A DNA stretch of 64,000 bases from positions 137,552-201,551 of the forward strand of contig NZ_LMBW01000001.1 in assembly GCF_001439915.1 (NCBI RefSeq). Reading direction: 5' to 3'. The position numbers and the translations under genes were made by a program. Below are positions 24,970-34,132 of the stretch, piece after piece (position 1 is the stretch's first letter; every line of letters begins with the position of its first letter). Source of the stretch: Fredinandcohnia humi. GTDB lineage: Bacteria; Bacillota; Bacilli; Bacillales; Bacillaceae_L. The notes beneath the pieces were generated by a model. That model saw only the letters and a program-made list of their open reading frames with translations. It was not told the DNA's origin and searched no databases.

Positions 24970-26205
24970 ATGAATTCAATCACTTTTTTACATATCGCGG
25001 ATTTGCATTTGGACAGCCCATTTTCAGGGTTAGCAAACCTGCCGCCAGAACTATTTAAGCGCGTACAAGAAAGCACGTTTACATCCTTGACTAGATTAAT
25101 CAATATTGCAATTGAGAAAAAGGTAGATTTCGTAGTAATTGCGGGTGATGTATTTGACGGAGAAGACCGCAGCCTTCGTGCCCAGTCCCGGTTTCGAAAA
25201 GAAATGGAACGACTAAAAGAGCACGACATTGAAGCTTTTGTAATCCACGGGAATCACGACCATCTTGGGGGAAACTGGCCGCATTTTGAATGGCCTTGCA
25301 ACGTCCATGTGTTCCAAAATGAAAATGTCGAAGTAATCCCCTTTATTAAAAATGGGGAAACAATTGCAAACATCTACGGTTTTAGTTATGAAAAGAGAGC
25401 TGTGCTTGAAAACAAAACTTCATCTTATGAGAAAAGGGATGACGCACCATTTCATATAGGTATGTTACATGGAAGCAGAGAAGGGGAAAGCAATCATAGT
25501 CGCTATGCGCCGTTCCTACTATCAGATCTTCAGCAAAAAGGTTTTGATTATTGGGCACTTGGCCATATTCACACAAGAGAAATTCTTTCTAAGGATCCAC
25601 CTATCATATATCCTGGCAATATCCAAGGAAGACATAAAAAAGAAATAGGTGAAAAAGGCGGTTATCTCGTAAAGCTTTCGAATACCGGAGCAAACTATAC
25701 ATTCTTCCCAACATCGGACCTTATTTGGGAGAATACATCCATTGATATTTCTGAGATTATTAGTTTTGACCAGCTTGTGGATAAGACACTTTCCCATATA
25801 GATCGGTTTCGTAAAGAAAATCAGAGCATATTTTTGACGATTGAATTTACAGGATCAGGACCACTCCATGACGGACTTCAAGAAAAAGGAATGCAAGAAG
25901 AACTTCAATCACTTTTAAACGATGACATAACAGGAAAGAACGTTGTTTATGTAGCAGAAATGAAGCAACACACGCAATTGGATTTCGATCGTGAAAAAGT
26001 AAGGCAAGACTCCCATTTTATTGGAGATTTATTAGAAAAGATGGAGACATATCAGGATTTTAACCAGGCACTACTTCCTTTACGGAACCACCAAAGCTTC
26101 CGCAGATATATAGAAACTTTTACGAGCGAAGAACTACAAGAAATTCTTCAGGATGCTGAAAAGCTGATCCTTCGGGAACTGTACCAATCAAACAGGAGGA
26201 GATGA
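24970..26205 (+). CDS. yhaO: YhaO, Mre11/SbcD-like DNA repair phosphoesterase
   Basis: A metallo-phosphoesterase of 411 residues with all metal-site motifs: D-L-H-L-D-S-P (I), G-D-V-F-D-G (II), H-G-N-H-D-H (III), L-H-G-S (IV) and G-H-I-H-T-R (V). It is equivalent to the nuclease subunit of Mre11-Rad50/SbcCD complexes. The ATPase partner YhaN starts one base after its stop codon. The complex is presumed to process DNA ends in the cytoplasm or nucleoid; B. subtilis also has SbcDC, so this is a second, less studied pair. RBS AAAGGGGGCG. The yhaO-yhaN-yhaM order equals that in B. subtilis. Confidence 0.92.
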   Translation: MNSITFLHIADLHLDSPFSGLANLPPELFKRVQESTFTSLTRLINIAIEKKVDFVVIAGDVFDGEDRSLRAQSRFRKEMERLKEHDIEAFVIHGNHDHLGGNWPHFEWPCNVHVFQNENVEVIPFIKNGETIANIYGFSYEKRAVLENKTSSYEKRDDAPFHIGMLHGSREGESNHSRYAPFLLSDLQQKGFDYWALGHIHTREILSKDPPIIYPGNIQGRHKKEIGEKGGYLVKLSNTGANYTFFPTSDLIWENTSIDISEIISFDQLVDKTLSHIDRFRKENQSIFLTIEFTGSGPLHDGLQEKGMQEELQSLLNDDITGKNVVYVAEMKQHTQLDFDREKVRQDSHFIGDLLEKMETYQDFNQALLPLRNHQSFRRYIETFTSEELQEILQDAEKLILRELYQSNRRR

Positions 26206-26206
26206 T

Positions 26207-29200
26207 ATGAGAATCATTGGCATTCAAATTTATGGTTATGGAAAACTGGAAAATATAGAACTTGGGAATCTATCACCTAATCTTCAAGTTTTTTATGGTC
26301 AAAATGAAGCTGGAAAGTCTACACTAATGTCCTTTATTCATAGCATTTTATTTGGATTTCCAACGAAACAACAGAATGAACAACGCTATATTCCAAAAAC
26401 AGGAACAAAATATGGCGGAAAGCTAGTGATCCAATCCGATGAATATGGAACGGTTATGATTGAAAGACTACCGGGAAAAGCGGCAGGGGATGTATCCGTC
26501 TATTTACCTGACGGAACAATTAAAGGAGAGGACTTTATTTCTGAGCTTCTCCAGGGAATGGATAAAAATCTTTACCAAAATGTATATTCTTTCAATATTC
26601 ATGGGCTTCAAGCTGTACATAACTTAAAAAGTGAGGATATTGGAAGGTACTTATTTTCTGCTGGAACAGTAGGAACAGACGCCTTGCTTGAATTGCAAAA
26701 TAAATTAACGAGGGAAATGGATAATTTATATAAACCTAAGGGGAAGAATCCCCCCCTTAATACGGAATTGAATCGGCTAAAGGAGGAACACACAAGAGTT
26801 TCGAAGTGGCAGGAAAACAATAACGAATATGAAGGATTAATAGATGAACAAGATCGAATTGAAAAGAATTTGGCAAATCTCGACTCTAAACAACAATTCC
26901 TAGTGGAAAAAATTCAAGAGTCGGAAAAAATTCAATCGATTCAGCCACTATTAGAAGACTATCAAACCTTAGACTATCAATTAAAAGGTTTACCCATGTT
27001 TGAGCCATACCCAGAGGATGGCTTAAAGCGTTTCGAACAATTACAGGCGCTGATTAAACCATATGAAGCACAACTAAAAACGTTACAAACAAAATCATTT
27101 GAATTAAGCAAAGAAAAAAGCTCAATCCAAATATCCAAACAATATCTTGAGAATGAACAGCAAATTCTGGAATTGGTCGAAAATAAAAGCATGTTTGCTG
27201 AAAAACAGAACAGGTTACAGCTGGTATCGAAGGAACTTCAACAGCTTGATGGAGAAACGCATCAACTTAAAAGTAGACTCAATCTAGCAATCACAGAGGA
27301 GGAAGTTCAGGAACTCGACCTCAGTATGGTAGCAAAAGACATGTTTTCGGAAATTGTTTCCGAGACAGCACGCTATAAACAGCAGAAGCAATTCCTAGAC
27401 GATACCTTCACGAGAGCAAAGGATGCATTAGAAAATAGTGAACATAAACTTAAAGGACTTAAGCAGCAAATACTATCTGATGAGGAAAGAGAAGTTCTTG
27501 AAAAAAAGAAAAACCAACATACAGCGAAAGAAAATATAGAAAAAGAAAAAGCCTTAATTAAAGAGGAAATAAATCGAAACGATCAACAAATCCAAAAAAT
27601 AACAGCTAAAGAAACGGAAAATAAGACTAAGTTAACCCTTTTATTCTATGGAATGGGGGTAGCGTTGTTTCTTTCATCTGTCTATTTTTATATCTCACAT
27701 GAATGGGTAACGGGTGGGATTTTAACCGTTTTAGCCATCCTTATGCTACCAATCGGAAACAATGTCATCACACAGATGTCTTCTTCAATCATTCATGAGC
27801 TTAAGCGGGACAGAGAAAGTCTATTGAAAAAGCTGGATACCATTCAAGAAAGGCTAAAAAACCACAATCCGTTAGATGTTGAAGATATAGCAGCTAGACT
27901 AATGCGTGAACAACAGGTTAGGCAGCAAATCCAAATTGAAAATGCTGCTCTACATCAAAATGAACGTGCATATGATAAGGTGCTTACAGCCTTTGAAGAA
28001 TGGGAAAAAGCCGGATTTTCTATTGAAGAAAACGCTGCAAACATAAAGAAAACATACGGACTTCCGCAGCAAGTAACAACTGAACGATTTATGGATGCCT
28101 TTCAAATCCTTGACGCAATTCGAGATAAGTCCATAAGAAAACAAAATCTTTTAGAGCATAAAAATGAACTCCAAAAAGAGATTGATGACTTCCAGAATAA
28201 AATCAATAGTGTTGCAAAGCAGTTAAATATACGAGATCAAGAGCCTATTAAAATTGAAAAAATCGCCATCCATTTACAGGAAGAAAAAAAGAAATATGAG
28301 CTGCTTTTACAGATTGAAACGAAAGTAAAGGATGTAACTGACCAGATAGCAAAGCTCGAATTGGAAATCGACCACCTTCAAAAGGAATGTCACGTTTTGT
28401 GGGACATGGCTGAGGTTTCAAACGAAGAAAGGTTTCGGGCAAAGGGACAAGCAAATGGTGAAGCTAAAGAAATTAAGCAACGCATGAATCTGCTTAACGC
28501 TCAGCTCGAACGGTTTGGAAAGTTGGTGAACAACTGTAATGTTGATATAAATTATCAAAATTGGATCGAAGAAATGTCAGCCGAATTAACTCAACTTCAA
28601 GTACAAGAAAAAGAGGAGCAACGTAACCTGTCTGCTATCAATCATCGTGTCCAAGAACTTGAAGAAGGTGGAAGCTATGCAGATTTTCTTCATTCCTATG
28701 AGGCAAGTAAATCCTTAGTTAAAGATCATGCAAAGCAATGGGCAACACTTGCCATTGCTAATGATATTCTTTCTAAGACAGTTGATCAGTATCGAAAACT
28801 TCGTCTTCCAAAAGTGATTGAAAAGGCTGAGCATTATTTTTCGATTTTAACAGATAAAAGATACAAAAAAATCTATTTAGATAATGAAATAGATAGTTTT
28901 ATTGTTGAGGATGAAAATGGGCTTCGTTATAAACCAAATGAACTTAGCCAGGCAACCTCGGAGCAATTATATATTGCTCTTCGATTTTCACTTGCAAACA
29001 CGATGCATCCAAATCAATCCTATCCATTTATTATTGACGATAGCTTTGTTAATTTTGACTCATACCGATTATCAAGTGCGCTTTCTTTAATTAAAGAGCT
29101 CTCACGGGACAATCAGGTTCTTCTATTTACATGTCATCAACATGTTATGGAAGGATTTGATGGAGTTGAACCTATCAAATTAGGTGCAGAAGAAATCAAG

Positions 29201-29224
29201 GAAAACGAGAAAAGTGTGCTATAA
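26207..29224 (+). CDS. yhaN: YhaN, Rad50/SbcC-like ATPase, 1005 aa
   Basis: The N-terminal AAA domain carries Walker A G-Q-N-E-A-G-K-S-T-L-M. Long heptad-rich coiled coils (about residues 180-460 and 530-860) flank a short hydrophobic stretch (about 475-515, L-F-Y-G-M-G-V-A-L-F-L-S, two possible membrane segments). This is a known oddity of the YhaN family. The C-terminal half-ATPase has A-T-S-E-Q-L-Y-I-A-L-R-F (signature) and F-I-I-D-D-S-F-V-N-F-D (Walker B). It works with YhaO; the reading frame begins one base after the yhaO stop and AGGAGGAG lies inside yhaO. No zinc hook C-x-x-C was seen between the coils; the membrane-like hairpin occupies that place. Confidence 0.92.
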   Translation: MRIIGIQIYGYGKLENIELGNLSPNLQVFYGQNEAGKSTLMSFIHSILFGFPTKQQNEQRYIPKTGTKYGGKLVIQSDEYGTVMIERLPGKAAGDVSVYLPDGTIKGEDFISELLQGMDKNLYQNVYSFNIHGLQAVHNLKSEDIGRYLFSAGTVGTDALLELQNKLTREMDNLYKPKGKNPPLNTELNRLKEEHTRVSKWQENNNEYEGLIDEQDRIEKNLANLDSKQQFLVEKIQESEKIQSIQPLLEDYQTLDYQLKGLPMFEPYPEDGLKRFEQLQALIKPYEAQLKTLQTKSFELSKEKSSIQISKQYLENEQQILELVENKSMFAEKQNRLQLVSKELQQLDGETHQLKSRLNLAITEEEVQELDLSMVAKDMFSEIVSETARYKQQKQFLDDTFTRAKDALENSEHKLKGLKQQILSDEEREVLEKKKNQHTAKENIEKEKALIKEEINRNDQQIQKITAKETENKTKLTLLFYGMGVALFLSSVYFYISHEWVTGGILTVLAILMLPIGNNVITQMSSSIIHELKRDRESLLKKLDTIQERLKNHNPLDVEDIAARLMREQQVRQQIQIENAALHQNERAYDKVLTAFEEWEKAGFSIEENAANIKKTYGLPQQVTTERFMDAFQILDAIRDKSIRKQNLLEHKNELQKEIDDFQNKINSVAKQLNIRDQEPIKIEKIAIHLQEEKKKYELLLQIETKVKDVTDQIAKLELEIDHLQKECHVLWDMAEVSNEERFRAKGQANGEAKEIKQRMNLLNAQLERFGKLVNNCNVDINYQNWIEEMSAELTQLQVQEKEEQRNLSAINHRVQELEEGGSYADFLHSYEASKSLVKDHAKQWATLAIANDILSKTVDQYRKLRLPKVIEKAEHYFSILTDKRYKKIYLDNEIDSFIVEDENGLRYKPNELSQATSEQLYIALRFSLANTMHPNQSYPFIIDDSFVNFDSYRLSSALSLIKELSRDNQVLLFTCHQHVMEGFDGVEPIKLGAEEIKENEKSVL

Positions 29225-29273
29225 TTTTAATAGAAATAGAGAAATTTCATTGGAAAAATATAGATAAATAACG

Positions 29274-29514
29274 TAACTTTATTCAGTAGAACTTTTTAAA
29301 AGTGGGTTGAATGCGATAAGAGGAACAATTTGAGTGGGAGTTCAATCCCAGGCTGAATAAAGTTAAGCCTCCGGCGGATGCCATGATTTTTCAAAGGAAA
29401 CTTTTCGAGCATAGGATCAAAGACTACGAACGCCACATCCTGTGGCAACGTCTTTATGACCCACCTCGTGTGGGCCTAAAAAAATCAGGCGCAAATACGC
29501 CAAGACGCATTTGA
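29274..29514 (+). repeat. Repeat family A, copy 5 (long form, in the yhaM leader)
   Basis: Arms TAACTTTATTCAG / CTGAATAAAGTTA, then GCCTCCGGCGGATGCCATG, the extra ATCAAAGACTA ... GTGTGGGCC segment shared with copy 2, and the terminal AAATACGCC-AA-GACGCATTT hairpin. It occupies almost all of the 308-base gap between yhaN and yhaM and ends 6 bases before the yhaM RBS. Confidence 0.85.
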
Positions 29515-29532
29515 CATATAGGGGGAGAATAT

Positions 29533-30477
29533 ATGGTACAGGGCATTGTTCATTATGATGTTGGACAACAGGTTGATGTGTTTTTATTTATTAAATCATC
29601 AATTAAAGGAATTGCGAGTAACGGGAAACCGTTCCTAACACTAATCTTTCAAGATAAAAGCGGGGAAATTGAAGCGAAGCTTTGGGACGCAACACCTGAA
29701 GATGAAGGTAGCTATGCAGCTCAAAAAATAGTAAGACTAGCAGGGGAAATCAGCAGTTATCGTGGTCGCAACCAGTTGAAGATTCGAAACATTCGCCCTG
29801 CAACAGATTTGGACGGGGTTACAATATCAGATTTTCTTGAGGTTGCGCCAATACCTCAAGATGAAATGTCATCAAAAATTACACAATATATATTTGAAAT
29901 GAAGAATTCAAATATCCAGAGAATAACAAGACATTTATTGAAAAAGCATCAAGCTGCCTTTTTTGAATACCCAGCAGCAACCAAGAACCACCATGAATTC
30001 GTGTCTGGCCTTGCCTACCATGTTGTCTCAATGCTTGACTTAGCAAAATCAATTGCTCACCTTTATCCATCACTCGATACGGACTTATTATACTCAGGAA
30101 TCATTCTGCATGATTTAGGGAAGGTGACTGAGCTATCAGGCCCTATTTCCACAACATATACAATTGAGGGAAATTTATTAGGCCATATTTCGATTATGGT
30201 TAATGAAATAGGACAGGCAGCAAAAGAACTTGGTATCGAGGGAGAAGAAGTTACTGTATTGCAGCATATCATTCTAAGCCATCATGGAAAGGCAGAATGG
30301 GGAAGTCCTAAGCCTCCAATGATCAAGGAAGCTGAAATTCTTCATTATATTGATAATCTTGATGCAAAAATGAATATGTTAGATCGTGCTTTAGAACGTG
30401 TGAAACCAGGTGAATTCTCGGAACGTGTCTTTGCCTTGGATAATAGAAGCTTTTATAAACCAACCTTTCAAAAATAA
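29533..30477 (+). CDS. yhaM: YhaM, 3'-5' exoribonuclease
   Basis: This protein of 314 residues matches B. subtilis YhaM. An N-terminal OB-fold nucleic-acid binding domain (about 10-95) is followed by an HD-type hydrolase domain with [10 protein letters not shown], the metal motif I-I-L-H-D-L-G-K-V and I-I-L-S-H-H-G. It removes 3' ends of RNA and ssDNA in the cytoplasm and contributes to mRNA decay. The ATG follows GGGGGAGAATAT. A family A repeat fills the leader, so the gene probably has its own promoter or depends on read-through from yhaON. It ends at a strong terminator. Confidence 0.93.
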   Translation: MVQGIVHYDVGQQVDVFLFIKSSIKGIASNGKPFLTLIFQDKSGEIEAKLWDATPEDEGSYAAQKIVRLAGEISSYRGRNQLKIRNIRPATDLDGVTISDFLEVAPIPQDEMSSKITQYIFEMKNSNIQRITRHLLKKHQAAFFEYPAATKNHHEFVSGLAYHVVSMLDLAKSIAHLYPSLDTDLLYSGIILHDLGKVTELSGPISTTYTIEGNLLGHISIMVNEIGQAAKELGIEGEEVTVLQHIILSHHGKAEWGSPKPPMIKEAEILHYIDNLDAKMNMLDRALERVKPGEFSERVFALDNRSFYKPTFQK

Positions 30478-30484
30478 ATCAACG

Positions 30485-30522
30485 AAAAACTCGACTCGAA
30501 TTTTAAGGAGTCGAGTTTTTTT
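30485..30522 (+). terminator. Terminator of yhaM
   Basis: Stem AACTCGACTC / GAGTCGAGTT with a 10-base loop, followed by TTTTT. Confidence 0.85.
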
Positions 30523-30577
30523 ATAATAGAATTTTACTTTTAATGGAAAGCTAAGAAAAAAAGAGGTACGAAAAAAC

Positions 30578-31420
30578 ATGACAAAGGTAATCCTTCTATT
30601 TTTTCTTTTTTTCTTTTCAACCCATCAATTTGCTGCCTGTGCAACAACTAAATTCGATGAAAAAGACAGTCCCTTAAGCTTTAAAATAGAAATGGTTCCA
30701 TGGGATACGGTGAACGAGATACTTCCTAGGAAATCTTTTTTTACAATCATTGATGTTGAAACTGGCCTTTACTTTCGTGTGCAAAGAAGGGCAGGCAGCA
30801 GACATGCAGATGTTCAACCACTTACAATTGATGATACTAAAATAATGAAAAAAATCTACAGTGGGAAATGGAGCTGGAAGCGAAGAGCAATTATTGTGAA
30901 ATATGGTGACCAAATGATTGCGGCTTCGATGCATGGAATGCCTCATGGGGCTGGTGCATTGAAAAATGGTTTTCCTGGTCATTTTTGTGTTCATTTCTTA
31001 GGGAGTACTACCCACAGTTCAAAAGAGCCTGATATTGCTCATAAGCTTATGTTATTAAAGGCGGGTGGAAAGCTTGATGAATATATTAGCAACGCTGATC
31101 CATATCATCTTATTGACATTTTTGCTGCAGGAATTAATCAAACAGACCGGAAAATTATAAAGAAGACTTTACTGCCGAATATGAATAATAAGAATCTTTA
31201 CAAAACCTTAAATCAAATTACAATATTTTCAATCACCAATATGTCCTATTTGCCTTTAAATGATCTAAAGGGACTTTTAAGTATGGAAATTGCCGCGGAG
31301 GTTGAAATATACCGGGAAAATCAAGGGAAGGAACGAAAACAAATTGTTTTCATCTTGGTTCGTAACAGTATTGTTGATCGTTGGTATATCCAGCAATATG
31401 AATTACAACAACATCTCTAA
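30578..31420 (+). CDS. Exported protein with a Firmicute secreted domain, 280 aa
   Basis: A hydrophobic N-terminus (M-T-K-V-I-L-L-F-F-L-F-F-F) ending F-A-A-C at residue 21 suggests a signal peptide, perhaps a lipoprotein with an atypical lipobox. Residues about 40-150 carry a conserved pattern: W-D-T-V-N-E-I-L-P, V-E-T-G-L-Y-F-R-V-Q-R-R-A-G, H-A-D-V-Q-P-L, W-S-W-K-R-R-A, M-H-G-M-P-H-G-A-G and G-H-F-C-V-H-F. From memory this pattern recurs in many secreted Firmicute proteins, often next to cell-wall binding domains; no activity is assigned. The C-terminal 120 residues are unrecognised. It is not part of the B. subtilis yhaM-yhaH order as I recall it. RBS AAAGAGGTACG. Confidence 0.7.
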   Translation: MTKVILLFFLFFFSTHQFAACATTKFDEKDSPLSFKIEMVPWDTVNEILPRKSFFTIIDVETGLYFRVQRRAGSRHADVQPLTIDDTKIMKKIYSGKWSWKRRAIIVKYGDQMIAASMHGMPHGAGALKNGFPGHFCVHFLGSTTHSSKEPDIAHKLMLLKAGGKLDEYISNADPYHLIDIFAAGINQTDRKIIKKTLLPNMNNKNLYKTLNQITIFSITNMSYLPLNDLKGLLSMEIAAEVEIYRENQGKERKQIVFILVRNSIVDRWYIQQYELQQHL

Positions 31421-31506
31421 TTTTGTGAAAAATATGATAATAAAAAAGGGTTTTTACATTTTTTGTTGAATTCTGTAAATGATAGTTTTATTAAGGAGTG
31501 ATAAAT

Positions 31507-31866
31507 ATGACATCAACTAAATCCTTATTTTATGGATTGTTAATTGGAAGTGTAATCGGTGGTGTTTCAGTCCTTTTAAGTGCTCCATATTCTGGAAAAG
31601 AATTTAGAGGGACTTTGAAAAATAATCAAAAACATATTACTAAAAACTTGTGCCAGGTCGTTTCTGAAGGGAAATCTCTGACTGAACAAGTTTCTAGGTC
31701 AACTAAACAAGCGGCAAACATGATAACCGAAGTTTCTGTTGACATTAAAAATTCGATTAATCATTGGAAAAAAGAAATTGAAGGTAATCAAAAAAACATT
31801 CAAAAAGAGCTTTCAGAAATAGAAAACGCTTTTGAAAAACTTGAAAAAGCAGTAAAAACTACGTAA
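31507..31866 (+). CDS. yhaH: YhaH, YtxH-domain protein, 119 aa
   Basis: One glycine-rich N-terminal membrane segment (L-F-Y-G-L-L-I-G-S-V-I-G-G-V-S-V-L-L-S-A-P-Y-S-G-K) is the YtxH signature, followed by a long charged coiled coil. Proteins of this type are linked with general stress; no activity is known. The ATG at 31507 is chosen because AAGGAG ends 8 bases upstream, whereas the GTG at 31498 lies within that RBS. The place directly before scoC matches B. subtilis yhaH-hpr. Confidence 0.8.
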   Translation: MTSTKSLFYGLLIGSVIGGVSVLLSAPYSGKEFRGTLKNNQKHITKNLCQVVSEGKSLTEQVSRSTKQAANMITEVSVDIKNSINHWKKEIEGNQKNIQKELSEIENAFEKLEKAVKTT

Positions 31867-31975
31867 ATTCAAAATTTTTTCACCTAATTGAAAGATTTCG
31901 TAAATTTACATCTTTATTAATTTTTATTTTATTGGCATAATAGTAATAAGAGAAAATAGAAAAGTGGGTGAATCT

Positions 31976-32554
31976 ATGAAACATGAAGAAAAAATGGCCT
32001 CCATCAAAGAAGCGCTCCTTTTTAGTCAGAGAATCGCACAACTCAGTAAGGCATTATGGAAGTCTATTGAAAAGGACTGGCAACAATGGATCAAGCCTTA
32101 TGACTTAAATATTAATGAACATCATATTATTTGGATAGCGTATCATTTGAAAGGTGCTTCTATTTCAGAGATTGCTAAGTTTGGAGTTATGCATGTTTCA
32201 ACTGCATTTAACTTTTCTAAAAAGTTAGAGGAACGTGGACTATTACAATTTTCAAAAAAGGAAAATGATAAACGTAACACTTATATCGAGTTGACTCCAG
32301 AAGGAGAAGAAATCTTTTTGAAAATTGTTGAAGCATATAATCCAAGTAAAAATGGAGTTTTGGAAGGGGCAATTCCGCTAAAAAAACTTTATGGAAAGTT
32401 CCCGGAGATCGTTGAAGTAATGAGCATTGTCCGTAATATTTACGGAGATGATTATATGGAAATTTTCGAAAAGTCTTTCAAAAATTTTGAAGATGACTTC
32501 ATCGAGGTTGATGGCAAGCTATACAAACGAGTTGAGGAAACATTAGAGATGTAA
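31976..32554 (+). CDS. scoC: ScoC (Hpr), MarR-family transition-state regulator
   Basis: A 192-residue MarR-type regulator that resembles B. subtilis ScoC/Hpr (203 aa) throughout. The N-terminal helices include [13 protein letters not shown], and the winged helix is [30 protein letters not shown] followed by the wing [10 protein letters not shown]. ScoC represses extracellular protease genes, sporulation and some transport genes during growth. The ATG at 31976 follows GTGGGTGAATCT; an upstream GTG at 31964 lies inside that RBS area. Its terminator is at 32565. Confidence 0.9.
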   Translation: MKHEEKMASIKEALLFSQRIAQLSKALWKSIEKDWQQWIKPYDLNINEHHIIWIAYHLKGASISEIAKFGVMHVSTAFNFSKKLEERGLLQFSKKENDKRNTYIELTPEGEEIFLKIVEAYNPSKNGVLEGAIPLKKLYGKFPEIVEVMSIVRNIYGDDYMEIFEKSFKNFEDDFIEVDGKLYKRVEETLEM

Positions 32555-32564
32555 ACTTTTATGT

Positions 32565-32610
32565 AAAAGCGGCGTGAAACTAACGAATCCCTCCGCTTTT
32601 TATTTTTTTT
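32565..32610 (+). terminator. Terminator of scoC
   Basis: Stem AAAAGCGG / CCGCTTTT with a 20-base loop, followed by a T-rich tract. Confidence 0.7.
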
Positions 32611-32821
32611 GAGTATATGCTCAATTCTTCACATTGGATTATGAAAAACGCGAAAAAAGTCGAAAAAACATGTATTTTATCGTTCTTTTGGATACCTATT
32701 GCATTTTTGTTAGAAACAAAGTAAAGTAATTTAGTAAGTTTAGAGTGCAAAATCTAAACATCAAATTTTGGATATGGTTACTACTTATTTTACTTCTTAT
32801 GATTGTGGATGGTGATTTAGT

Positions 32822-33361
32822 ATGACTTGCTGGAAAACCATTAATCTTTCAAGGGATTATGGATTCCATCGACTTATTTTGATATCCCTGATATCAATGT
32901 TCATAGCATTTATTCTCTTTTATTTGCCAATGAATCTCATGTATTCTTCTATTAAACTTAAAGAAGATGGATCAATTTACTTTTTATTCGCTTTATTTTT
33001 GATTTATCCGTTACATGCGACCTTGCATGTTTTACCATTCTGGATAACTGGTAAGAAACTGACGGTAACATTTAAATGGATGTACGGAATCATTCCAATT
33101 GTTTCAACACGTTCAAAACATTCACTTTCTAAACTGTTTATTATTTATGTAATGGGTACACCGTTTTTATTCATTACAGCACTTATGCTTGGGGCATGTT
33201 TTGTATTTCCAGGCTACATTCATTATTTTTCCATTATTGCAGCTATCAATTTTGGATTATGTGTTCCTGACTTAATTTATTTGGGTCAGTTTATTAAGGC
33301 GCCAAAATCTTGTACGGTTGAAGAAATAGAAGATGGCTATGATATCTTAATTCACAAATAA
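32822..33361 (+). CDS. DUF3267 family membrane protein, 179 aa
   Basis: Four or five hydrophobic segments are visible (about residues 18-40, 52-78, 102-125, 130-150). The DUF3267 zincin-like motif region reads Y-P-L-H-A-T-L-H-V-L-P-F-W. The family usually has an H-E-x-x-H type site; the Glu is absent here, so peptidase activity is doubtful. B. subtilis has a related gene close to scoC/prsA. The start ATG is the first in frame; the upstream GGTGATTTAGT is a weak RBS, which lowers start confidence. No signal peptide beyond the first membrane segment. Confidence 0.65.
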   Translation: MTCWKTINLSRDYGFHRLILISLISMFIAFILFYLPMNLMYSSIKLKEDGSIYFLFALFLIYPLHATLHVLPFWITGKKLTVTFKWMYGIIPIVSTRSKHSLSKLFIIYVMGTPFLFITALMLGACFVFPGYIHYFSIIAAINFGLCVPDLIYLGQFIKAPKSCTVEEIEDGYDILIHK

Positions 33362-33420
33362 GCTTTCTTTTGCAAGGGGTGCTAAAATAAAGCTAAGGAC
33401 TTTGGGTGTATTAAGATTTT

Positions 33421-33443
33421 TATATGCCAAGACGCATTTGAAG
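33421..33443 (+). repeat. Remnant of a family A repeat tail
   Basis: ATGCCAAGACGCATTTGA matches the end of the copy at 29274-29514. As with hemZ and yhaM, it lies immediately upstream of a gene start, here that of the 59-aa membrane protein. Confidence 0.55.
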
Positions 33444-33458
33444 ATGGGGGGATTAGGA

Positions 33459-33638
33459 GTGATCTTATTTTATATTCCATTTGCTGCTTTTATATTGTTT
33501 TATATTAATCAAATGACTTTTCGGCTGTGTGAGCAAAAAGAAATTCCTGATGACCGCCAGCCAAAAGTATATCGAACAATCAATATTTTAATTACCATTT
33601 TACTTATTTCCTCATATGTAGAGGTTTTGTTAACGTAA
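33459..33638 (+). CDS. Small two-span membrane protein, 59 aa
   Basis: Two hydrophobic segments (I-L-F-Y-I-P-F-A-A-F-I-L-F-Y-I and I-N-I-L-I-T-I-L-L-I-S-S-Y-V) flank a polar loop (R-L-C-E-Q-K-E-I-P-D-D-R-Q-P-K-V-Y-R). No family is recognised. The GTG at 33459 with GGGGGG about 7 bases upstream is my choice; an ATG at 33444 is the alternative. The longer open frame from 33402 is rejected because its first codons are repeat-derived. A terminator follows. Confidence 0.55.
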   Translation: MILFYIPFAAFILFYINQMTFRLCEQKEIPDDRQPKVYRTINILITILLISSYVEVLLT

Positions 33639-33644
33639 GAATGG

Positions 33645-33680
33645 AAAAAGGATGACCAGGGTGGGTCATCCTTTTTCTTT
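33645..33680. terminator. Bidirectional terminator
   Basis: Perfect 13-base stem AAAAAGGATGACC / GGTCATCCTTTTT with a 6-base loop and T/A runs on both sides. It lies between the converging 59-aa gene and the YhzE-like gene. Confidence 0.85.
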
Positions 33681-33733
33681 TGGGTAAACATTAATTTCAT
33701 GTTTACACTTTCTGCTAATCGAGAAAGAATTTC

Positions 33734-33826
33734 TTAGAGCCAAGAAGCACCAATGATAACTAATAGGATGAATAACACGATGATTAGCGCGAATCCACCA
33801 CCGAATCCACCAGCATATCCACTCAC
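33734..33826 (-). CDS. YjcZ/YhzE-family sporulation peptide, 30 aa
   Basis: The translation starts V(M)-S-G-Y-A-G-G-F-G-G-G-F-A-L-I-I-V-L-F-I-L-L-V-I-I-G and ends A-S-W-L. A glycine-rich N-terminus followed by one membrane span is the signature of the YjcZ family, which includes the short B. subtilis peptide YhzE near yhaL/prsA. The start is GTG, with GGAGGTG 6 bases upstream. Family members are made in sporulating cells; function unknown. The gene falls below common length cut-offs and is easy to miss. Confidence 0.82.
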   Translation of the reverse strand: MSGYAGGFGGGFALIIVLFILLVIIGASWL

Positions 33827-34132
33827 AGTAACACCTCCGTTTATCAAAGTACGGTATTATATGCCTAATCAATCGTGAACGATTAGGCGTTTGTCTCGCT
33901 ATAGGTAATTCTTTTTCACAATTACCTAAATTTTTGAACCGTTGAAAGCTGGGGCTCTTATTCAGTTCACAATATCCTATTCAGAGAAAGCCTATGTGAC
34001 TGTGCGAATGTCCCATATATTTGTATAACTTTAAAGAAAATGTTTTCTTTCTCTTTTAAAAGTATGTTATAGTAATTTTTGTAGCCTTGGACAAATCGTA
34101 TATAAAAAATGTACATAGTAGGAGTGTGTGTA

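Noticed and set aside
33402-33458. N-terminal extension of the 59-aa membrane protein
   Set aside because: These codons come from a family A repeat remnant and lack an RBS.
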